From: Cytidiella melzeri
Taxonomy: Eukaryota > Basidiomycota > Agaricomycetes > Polyporales > Irpicaceae
NCBI GenBank assembly: GCA_022592445.1
Contig: JABYQR010000615.1
Span: forward strand, 1 to 16,363
DNA length: 16,363 bases
Reading direction: 5' to 3'
In this document: piece after piece, positions 8,038 through 13,953 of the stretch
Numbering within the stretch: position 1 is the first letter of the stretch
How the letters are laid out: each line of letters opens with the position of its first letter
The notes under the pieces: generated by a model
Databases searched by the model: none
Told to the model about the DNA's origin: nothing
What the model saw: only the letters and a program-made list of their open reading frames with translations
Translations under genes and position numbers: made by a program

Positions 8038-8643
8038 CGGCGATCTCACATAGCCTTCCGCTGCGACCCGCGCGCCATTAGTTTATCTTTCTCTTACGTT
8101 TCCTTTCGGCTTTGTTATACTGCGTTTGCTTTTTAACTGCGTTATTTTACTGCGTTACTGCGTTATTTTACTGCGTTACTGCGTTGCGTTTCACCTTCAC
8201 TGCGTCGAGCTTACTGCGTTCACTTTCACTGCGCCCGCGTTTTACAGCGACTACTTCATCTTCACCAGCGACCGCGTTTTGTGTTCGAGATTCATATTGT
8301 GCCTGCGTTTATCTTCTGCGTCCCTCCGCGCGCCGTTTTCCTACAAGTCGCGACATCTCCCGCGCGTTCTCTTTGAGCCGCGCCATAACTCCTTCGCTTT
8401 CACCGCGCCGACTTGCCCTTTTTCCCGCGATACGCGTGGTAGTTGCCCGTCTAGCTCTCTTCATATAAACTATATCACAAAAACCTTGTCGCTCTTTTAG
8501 CACAGGTAAAACTAGGACTCTTAGACCACCTCGCATTACTTTAACACTTCCGCGCTTCCACACCTTTACACTTCTATTGCCACTTCGTGGTTGGTTGTGT
8601 AGTCTTTAAGGTTGTTCTTAGTTTGAAGCGTGACTCAGTGTCT
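8038..8643. other. T-rich 3' part of the insertion, no gene seen
   Basis: The sequence is pyrimidine-rich on the plus strand, with many ACTGCGTT words and no convincing coding frame. It probably holds the 3' untranslated region of the Cys-rich gene and the right terminus of the insertion. Confidence 0.4.
8136..8185. repeat. 21-bp tandem repeat built from ACTGCGTT
   Basis: ACTGCGTTATTTTACTGCGTT (21 bases) occurs twice without a mismatch at 8136-8156 and 8157-8177, followed by a further ACTGCGTT at 8178-8185. Related ACTGCG words continue to about 8240. Confidence 0.85.
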
Positions 8644-8648
8644 CAGCG
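8644..8648. repeat. Target-site duplication CAGCG, right copy
   Basis: This pairs with 6789-6793. Downstream sequence (GTGAG) resumes the pre-gag reading frame of the host element. Confidence 0.8.
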
Positions 8649-9090
8649 GTGAGTTTAGGCCTGAAGATGCCTACGAGATCAACCGGTGATAACTTCTTGA
8701 AGTTGATCAGCACCAGTTTAGGTGCAGCGGGGGCGGGAGTTGGTGCAGGGAGCTTTGCTAGTCGCTCTGCAGAAGTGAGCTTGTAGGTCTGTTGCTCAGC
8801 TAAGGTATGGTCACGCTCCTCAGCTGCTCGTTCTCTGTATGCTCGTGCAGAGGTGCGGAGTTGGCGATTTTCCTTGTATGAGGGGACAGTGATGGTGATG
8901 CCTTTGACGGGCGGTTTCTTGGACACGTATTTAGCAACTGTGACCAGGTCCTTGTCAGACCAACGATGCGGTTGACCACTCTTCCGCTTGTCAGCAAGAG
9001 CATCGAGGAACAATGGTGGAAGACACCTCTTGAGCTGAGGCTCAGTGGTAGGAAGGGTCTTAGAGAAACGGGGGCGCGTGTCTTTAGGCA
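8644..9090 (-). pseudogene. N-terminal part of the pre-gag reading frame (split by insertion)
   Basis: The frame corresponds to PKDTRPRFSK onward, including the conserved block QPHRWSDKDL, KKPPVKGITITVPSY, a Lys/Arg/Glu-rich helix and LPAPTPAPAAPK. It stops being homologous at KLTA, where the insertion begins; the reading frame then ends at 8618 inside the insertion. It contains no ATG in this frame. The reading frame opens with CTA-GTG-CCT, and CTAG/TGCC here could be a splice acceptor (see findings). Function unknown. Its position between LTR and gag, and its repetition in the second element, mark it as a regular part of this retrotransposon family. Confidence 0.75.
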
Positions 9091-9353
9091 CTAGACAATG
9101 CGCAGGGGGTGAAAATGGACGACATAAGCGTAGCTCAATGGTATGAAAAGACCGGAGACGTACTCGTCAAACAGGAATAAATGTTTTTAAACGGTGGGAA
9201 TGGGGGAACCCAGGGTTTCACAACAATCTCGATCTAATGTCACAGAGACAGAGCTCGACGCAGCAACTAGGGACACAAAGTGGAAGACGACGACGAGGTG
9301 GTGGCAGGCGTATAGCACAATGCTCTTACCAACTATAAACCTTATGCAGGTAT

Positions 9354-9420
9354 CTAGCCCAGTGAAGACCAAGTTAGTATTGTTACTACCAGCTATGTAG
9401 TACAAGAGGGTTTTGCTTAC
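9354..9420 (-). other. Putative 67-nt leader intron
   Basis: Reading on the minus strand, the donor is GTAAGC, the branch point is TACTAAC (9379-9373) and the acceptor is GGGCTAG ending at 9354. The branch A lies 20 nt from the acceptor end. Length and signals match the intron at 12770-12836 exactly. The 20 bases before the donor are repeated as the last 20 bases of the intron. Confidence 0.6.
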
Positions 9421-9476
9421 CTAGCCCAGTGAAGACCAAGAGGTCGAGATGGGGGCTGGGAGCGTACATGCAGCTG

Positions 9477-9484
9477 CTTATATA
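9477..9484 (-). promoter_or_regulatory. LTR TATA box
   Basis: TATATAAG, after GAAGTC, lies at the U3/R boundary of the minus-strand LTR and aligns with TATATATA at 12706-12713 in the other copy. It is the likely core promoter of the retrotransposon. Confidence 0.6.
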
Positions 9485-10454
9485 GACTTCAGGGACCTGG
9501 ACACAGACCATGTTTAAGGGCAGGCTTTGCAAGAAACCGTGTGAACAAAGAACAAAAGAACTACCTAAAGGAGAACAATAGCTTGGTCTAGACCTTGCCA
9601 AGAACTCTACTCATGAGAGAATCTATCTAAAAGGAGACCAACTATTGTATTCCATTCCCACACCTGTGAGAACATCCTTCCATAAAGAGAACAATAGGGA
9701 AAGAACAAAAGGAGTCCATGTGAACAGTATCTATGACATCAAACCCTAGCTATGGGCTGAGCCATGTGTTTGTAGCCATGTGGTCTTACTTAAGCTAAGT
9801 CACATGCCAGTGTGACGTAGAAGCAAGTAATGTGACCATGTGGAGTGTCTAAGCCACGTGATACGGGCGCTTAATAGATGTGCAAGGGGTTTGTGCAAAG
9901 AGGATTGCAACTGGGTTGTAGCCTGGAGTTTTACAGATAAAAACAAGAGGTGAATTGCGAAAAATAAGGGCTAGTCGGGCCATCCATGACACACTGTATA
10001 TTTTACCATCACTTCATTGGAGCTTGGTCTGTCTCGTTTTCTTGCAACTGGACAGTGTCAATACATAGACTTTGAACAAATTGGTACATATATGCTAATA
10101 TACATAGCTAGTCACTGTCAGCTTTCCATCTGTCTGTTTCAGTGCCTTGGGTTCATTCCGAAGTGAACTGTGGCCCATTGGGATTTCACTGGTACACGGC
10201 CACACCTTGGTTTGGCACCCATGCTGCCTTCTAATAACTTGCTGGCACTGTCCTTGGTGTCAACTGTCAATGCCACTGTAGTCTACAAAATGCATGGGTT
10301 GATTGCCTACAACATCTACCCCCCAAAATTGCACCTTACCGTTGCATGTGCCCGTTCTTTGCCTTTACTTCTGCCTTTGTGCTTCTCAGCACATTTTGCG
10401 CACTTTTTTCTAAGTGCAAGATCAGTTACTGAGGATAACCCATCTCTGGATACT

Positions 10455-10514
10455 GTTACAAACGGTCTTCACACCCCATTATTTTTCTTTACTTCTTCGA
10501 TCATCTTGATAACT
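10455..10514 (+). repeat. 60-bp direct repeat, copy 1
   Basis: This stretch aligns without gaps to 11237-11296, with about 9 mismatches in 60 (85% identity), most of them C/T changes. The core is GGTCTTCACACCC...ATTATTTTTCT...TGATAACT. Confidence 0.75.
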
Positions 10515-11236
10515 AGTTATCTTCTTTACAATTGCCTTGACAATCTAACTCGTTTTTCCTCCATCATTCCCTGATCCACATTGCCTGTGTTCAACACGGA
10601 CTATTATGTTATTAGTTGCCTCCTTGTGTCCATTCAAACCTTGGACCTAACTCTGATTGGTTACCATTGCCTTGGTTCAACCCTCGGCCTCCCCATACCT
10701 CTGTTACCACTCCATTGGGTCCAACCCCATCTATCCCCTGTTTCGGGTTCAACTCCTTCTCTATTGATCTTTGCCTCATGTTTCACCTTTCTATTGTCCC
10801 TTGTTTCCGCACCTTGACGGTCTTTTCTCTCATTGGCTTTCCAAAGCAGTGGATGTTCTCTGTGTATTGTTCTTCCTTTCTATTCCTCCAATTTGCTACC
10901 ACTACTTTGGACTGGTCCAAAAGTAGTCAGGTCAACATGTATAAATAGCTGCTAGACATGGGGCTAGAACCTCAGTCTATCCACTTCGTATCAATATTCC
11001 TTCTATCGAACCATCATCTGTCTGCCACTGTGCTTGACAGCACCCGCGCGGCTTAGACCATCATCCGACCTTGTGTGCAGCTACACCAAGGGGTTCTGAC
11101 TTGACAACTTGTCCCTTGACGATAGTCGGTCTTAACAGATACCTCCTCATTCTCCAACTGCATACCCCAGCATCACTGTACCTTGTGCTGGAGCCAACCT
11201 CACTATGCCCTTCCCATGTGCTTATGACTGCACAAT

Positions 11237-11296
11237 GTTACGAATGGTCTTCACACCCTATTATTTTTCTCCACTTCTAAGATTATCCTGATAACT
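11237..11296 (+). repeat. 60-bp direct repeat, copy 2
   Basis: This is the partner of 10455-10514, in the same orientation and 782 bases away. The pair may mark the remains of a duplicated or repeat-flanked element. Confidence 0.75.
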
Positions 11297-11360
11297 GTCA
11301 CAGATTTTCGATGTTTCTACAAGACTTGCCTTTACAGGCATTGGTATTATTGGAAATATT

Positions 11361-11452
11361 TAGGCACTTATCCAGCACTTATCCAGCGTCTATTTAGGTG
11401 CTTATCTAGCACTTATCAGGCGCTTATTCCGGCACTTATCTCAGCGCCTATC
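11361..11452 (+). repeat. Degenerate array of about eight 10-13-bp units (AGCACTTATCC-like)
   Basis: Successive units read GGCACTTATCC, AGCACTTATCC, AGCGTCTATTT, AGGTGCTTATCT, AGCACTTATCAGG, CGCTTATTCC, GGCACTTATCTC and AGCGCCTATC. Two reversed units of the same type occur near 244-272. Confidence 0.6.
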
Positions 11453-11525
11453 AATTGATGCCCTCTCTGTCTCTGATGCGCTGATGCACTCCTTTCCTTA
11501 TCTGTGTATCACATGATAGAACTCT

Positions 11526-11614
11526 CTGAAACCTTGTGGAACATGCTGGAACTATGATGTCATAGTGTAGAACATTCTAGTAGATGATGTCATAGTTCTT
11601 AGAACCTTCTGGAA
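11526..11614. promoter_or_regulatory. Cluster of heat-shock-element-like GAAnnTTC motifs
   Basis: A perfect three-box element GAA-CC-TTC-TG-GAA lies at 11602-11614. GAA-CA-TTC is at 11570-11577, and a weaker GAA/TTG/GAA/GAA run at 11528-11551. Inverted GAA/TTC pentamers are the known binding pattern of heat shock factor. Function here is inference, since the nearest downstream unit is only a putative solo LTR. Confidence 0.35.
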
Positions 11615-11646
11615 AAGTCTAGCCTTGTCTTGAAACAAGCTAGAAC

Positions 11647-11991
11647 TGTAACAGTAAGGTTACTACTTACCAGGTAAGTTGATAAACTTGGGGAGATAGT
11701 GTGAGATAGAGAGTAAGAGTGGTGGTGAGCAAAGTACTGGTGGGTACTGAGTAGTCCTAGTTCAACAGAGTGGATAAAACTGAGGGGATATGCCCTCAGG
11801 AGTGCCTCTATATATACATGAAGGGGAGGACCCCAGGTACTACCCTAAGACCCCTAATACCTACATGAGTAAGCAAAGTAATCTACATTACTAAGCATGC
11901 CCTATGCCCTAGTGGTTCCATTTCAATAATCAACCAACAGCAATTGTCCCCATGACCTGATCCCATGACCTAGTCCCAAGGCTAGATGTCA
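11647..11991 (+). repeat. Possible solo LTR (345 bp)
   Basis: The segment begins TGTAACAG and ends GATGTCA, so it has TG...CA ends. It is flanked by AGAAC (11642-11646) and CGAAC (11992-11996), a 4-of-5 match to a target duplication. Inside are TATATATA at 11809-11816 and a perfect hairpin CTGAGGG/CCCTCAG at 11780-11799 just upstream of it. A 14-bp near-tandem CCCATGACCT occurs around 11949-11970. No internal coding region is attached. The boundaries are tentative. Confidence 0.3.
11809..11816 (+). promoter_or_regulatory. TATA-box-like TATATATA in the putative solo LTR
   Basis: The octamer is followed by CATG, as at 1784-1791, and preceded by a 7-bp hairpin. It could be an LTR promoter remnant. 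Confidence 0.3.
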
Positions 11992-12705
11992 CGAACATGC
12001 ACACTTTTTCCTTTTCTTTTCCTTATCTTATCTTATCGATGGCACATGGCTCCTACATGTGATCAAGTACATGTGACAGACTGGTCACATGATCATAGAA
12101 GGTGCTGGAACATTGTGGAACATGGTAGAACATTGCACCATAGCACACCATACGTTTCCACGGCAGTGTTAGGAGTACAGACCTGGTACCAGGGGTTGTC
12201 ATGGATGGCCTGACTAGCCCTTAATTTTCGCAATTTACCTCTTGTTTTTATCTGTAAAACTCTGGGCTACAACCTAGTTTCAATTCTCTCTGCATAAACT
12301 CCTTTGCACGTCTATTAAGCGCCCGTATCACGTGGCTTAGACGCTCCACACGGTCACATTACTTGCTACTACGTCACACTGGCATGTGACTTAGCTTAAG
12401 TAAGACCACATGGCTACAAGCACATGGCTCAGCCCATAGCTAGGGTTTGACGTCATAGATACCGTCCACATGGGCTCCTTATTGTTCTTTCCCTATTGTT
12501 CTCTTTATGGAAGGATGTTCTCACAGGTGTGGGAATGGAATACAATAGTTGGTCTCCTTTTAGATAGATTCTCTCACGGGTAGAGTTCTTGGCAAGGTCT
12601 AGACAATAGCTATTGTTCTCCTTTAGGTAGTTCTTTTGTTCTTCGTTCACACGGCTTCTTGCAAAGCCTGCCCTCAACATGGTCTGTGCGCAGGTCCCTG
12701 AAGTC

Positions 12706-12713
12706 TATATATA
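12706..12713 (+). promoter_or_regulatory. LTR TATA box
   Basis: TATATATA, after GAAGTC, sits at the position equivalent to 9477-9484. Transcription would be expected to start some 25 or more bases downstream, just ahead of the leader intron. Confidence 0.6.
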
Positions 12714-12769
12714 CTGCTGCATGTACGCTCCTAGCCCCCATCTCGACCTCTTGGTCTTTACTGGGCTAG

Positions 12770-12836
12770 GTAAGCAACCCCCTCTTGTACTACATAGCTG
12801 GTAGTCACAATACTAACTTGGTCTTTACTGGGCTAG
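12770..12836 (+). other. Putative 67-nt leader intron
   Basis: The donor is GTAAGC at 12770, the branch point TACTAAC at 12811-12817 (the canonical yeast-type sequence) and the acceptor GGGCTAG ending at 12836. Size and 20-nt branch-to-acceptor distance are typical of basidiomycete introns. The 20 bases at 12750-12769 before the donor are identical to the last 20 bases of the intron (12817-12836). Confidence 0.6.
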
Positions 12837-12967
12837 CAACTTGCATAAAGTTTGATAGCTGGTGAGAGCATTGTGCTTCAAGCCTGCCACCACCTCTTCG
12901 TCGTCTTCCACACCGTGTCCCTTTTAGTTGCGTCGAGCTTCGTCTCCGTGACATTAGGTCGAGATCG

Positions 12968-13837
12968 TTGTGTAACCCCTGGGTTTATATCTCCTCCCCC
13001 ACCGTTTACAAAAGTTTATTCCTGTTTGACGAGTACGTCTCCGGTCTCATCATACCGTTGAGCTACCACTTACGTCGACCGTTTGAACCCCCCCTGCGTT
13101 GTCTAGTGCCTAAGGACACGCGCACCCGTTTGTCTAAGGACCTCACTACCAACGAGCCTCAGCTCAAGAGGTGCCTCCCGCCTTCCTTCCTTGACGCTCT
13201 CGCTGCCAAGCGAAAGAGCGGTCAACCTCATCGCTGGTCTGACAAAGACCTGGTCGCCGTCGCCGACTACGTCTCCAAGAAACCGCCAGTGAAAGGCATC
13301 ACTCTCACCGTCCCCTCGTACGAGGAAAATCGACAACTTCGCGCTTCTGCCAGAGCATACGGAGAACGCGTTGCCGAAGAACGTGCTCGCACCTTAGCAG
13401 AACAACGTATCCACAAGCCCACACTCTCTGAGCGGCTTTCCAAGCTCCCTGCACCCACTCCCGCTCCCGCTGCACCAAAACCGGTACTCCTTGATTTCAA
13501 AAAGTTGTCATCAGTCGACCTCATAGGCATCTTCAAGCCGAAGCTCACCGCTGTCCACACACGACTACAAGCTCTCACTGAGCTTCAAGAACTTCTCCAT
13601 TGCGCGGACCCCGACCACCGCCGTGCTCTGCTTCACCTAGTCAATAAAGTCAACCGCTTCCTCAATCGACTTGACGAACTCGCGCCAGTCACAACAAACC
13701 GCGAGTGGCAACTTCTAGACTGGGGTTGCAAGGCAATTGGGAAGATCTCGTTTAAACAGCTTCGCAAGAATTATAGCAAAGTTCTTGCCCAGCTTAACAT
13801 AGTCAATAGAGATAGCTACTTCGACTGGATTAGATAG
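12968..13837 (+). CDS. Conserved pre-gag protein of unknown function (ORF without ATG)
   Basis: The frame is open from 12968 (a TTG codon) to a TAG at 13835-13837 and lies between LTR and gag. Its protein matches the split frame of the other element from PKDTR (13109) to the end. Blocks in order are RCLPPSFLDALAAKRKSG, QPHRWSDKDL, KKPPVKGIT, a charged helix rich in Arg/Glu, LPAPTPAPAAPKP, LDFKKLSSVDLIGIFKPKL, and a C-terminal helical part with REWQLLDWGCKAIGK. Over codons 13187-13300 I count 13 synonymous against 3 amino-acid-changing codon differences between copies, so it is or was translated. No ATG occurs in frame, so the true start is unknown. It may be supplied by splicing or be non-AUG. 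I recognise no domain. It could be an N-terminal module of a gag polyprotein. Confidence 0.7.
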   Translation: MCNPWVYISSPTVYKSLFLFDEYVSGLIIPLSYHLRRPFEPPLRCLVPKDTRTRLSKDLTTNEPQLKRCLPPSFLDALAAKRKSGQPHRWSDKDLVAVADYVSKKPPVKGITLTVPSYEENRQLRASARAYGERVAEERARTLAEQRIHKPTLSERLSKLPAPTPAPAAPKPVLLDFKKLSSVDLIGIFKPKLTAVHTRLQALTELQELLHCADPDHRRALLHLVNKVNRFLNRLDELAPVTTNREWQLLDWGCKAIGKISFKQLRKNYSKVLAQLNIVNRDSYFDWIR

Positions 13838-13953
13838 TCCAGAAAGTTTTGCCTGCCACGATTTGTGATAATTGCATCCACTTCTTTGATTCGAGCGCGG
13901 TCACAGACGACCACTTCTACTAAGAAAATCGACGACTCATCACCAAAGAAGAC
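13838..13953 (+). other. Shortened gag leader with remnant Cys-motif codons
   Basis: About 116 bases separate the pre-gag stop from the gag ATG. Codons at 13864-13920 encode CDNCIHFFDS...TDDHFY, matching the gag-frame extension of the other copy with mostly third-base changes, then run into TAA (13921-13923). Compared with 6275-6517, about 120 bases carrying the second Cys pair are missing. Confidence 0.5.

Larger units (their letters stand above)
6794..8643 (+). mobile_element. Unclassified 1,850-bp gene-bearing insertion
   Basis: The boundaries are set by comparison with the uninterrupted pre-gag frame at 13110-13837 and by the flanking CAGCG duplication. The ends read AGTAATACGC... and ...CTCAGTGTCT. 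Apart from AG...CT they show neither terminal inverted repeats nor the TG...CA expected of an LTR element, and I see no internal LTR pair or poly-A tail. The segment is GC- and CpG-rich compared with its surroundings. It carries a TATA box, one Cys-rich reading frame on the plus strand (against the host element) and a T-rich tail with ACTGCGTT repeats. A non-autonomous DNA element is possible, since 5-bp duplications occur in several groups. The class is unknown. Confidence 0.7.
2206..9991 (-). mobile_element. Degraded Ty3/Gypsy LTR retrotransposon (minus strand)
   Basis: Read from 9991 downward, the order is LTR, leader with intron, extra reading frame, gag, pol (protease, reverse transcriptase, RNase H), partial LTR. 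Protease before RT before RNase H, with integrase expected after them, is the Ty3/Gypsy order. The element is dead. Pol has a frameshift near 3400, the integrase is deleted, the 3' LTR is truncated, and a 1,850-bp foreign segment (6794-8643) splits the first reading frame. Without the insert the element spans about 5.9 kb. The 5 bases outside its intact end are CACTG (9992-9996). A matching target duplication cannot be sought because the other end is lost. Confidence 0.85.
9144..9991 (-). repeat. 5' LTR of the minus-strand Gypsy element (inner limit uncertain)
   Basis: The outer boundary is firm. Sequence shared with the plus-strand copy begins at TGTCATGG in both, here at 9991. U3 is 9517-9991 (shared with 2206-2673) and is followed by a TATA box at 9477-9484 and a 67-nt intron. 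The inner limit is a guess. I set it at a CA (9145-9144) directly before a stretch that matches a tRNA D-arm, which would make the LTR 848 bp. No second full LTR is available to confirm this. Confidence 0.6.
9992..11646. other. Spacer without convincing genes
   Basis: The sequence is T-rich on the plus strand. Two open frames (10170-10574 and 10581-10817) are hydrophobic only because of the T-rich composition, and they show no domain or conserved start. The stretch holds the diverged 60-bp repeat pair, the 11-bp degenerate array and the heat-shock-element-like cluster listed separately. I see no RNA gene. Confidence 0.4.
12197..13052 (+). repeat. 5' LTR of the plus-strand Gypsy element (inner limit uncertain)
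   Basis: Homology with the minus-strand LTR starts exactly at TGTCATGG (12197). Just outside lies the 12-bp palindrome CCTGGTACCAGG (12182-12193), with GGGGT as the candidate target duplication. U3 runs to about 12690, followed by TATATATA at 12706-12713 and a 67-nt intron. The inner end is placed at CA (13051-13052) before a tRNA-like stretch, giving 856 bp. This is inference, because the matching 3' LTR lies beyond the window. Confidence 0.6.

Noticed and set aside
8309..8563. Arg-rich minus-strand frame in the insertion tail
   Set aside because: It is an antisense reading of pyrimidine-rich DNA without conserved features.
9110..9150. A tRNA gene at the GTAGCTCAATGGTA stretch
   Set aside because: Only the D-arm/A-box part matches. 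There is no matching D-stem partner, anticodon arm, GGTTCGA box or acceptor stem.
9187..9405. Spliced leader peptide continuing past the 67-nt intron
   Set aside because: It is open in the minus copy, but the plus copy has a one-base shift leading to an early TGA, and substitutions between copies change many residues. It looks like untranslated leader.
10170..10948. Hydrophobic plus-strand frames as membrane proteins
   Set aside because: Their Leu/Phe/Ser content follows from T- and C-rich DNA. They have no conserved start, no domain and no supporting promoter, and one contains half of a non-coding repeat.
12055..12091. CATGTGA/TCACATG hairpin as a terminator or binding site
   Set aside because: It is a 7-bp inverted repeat in AT-rich spacer with no gene beside it. 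It is too weak to call.
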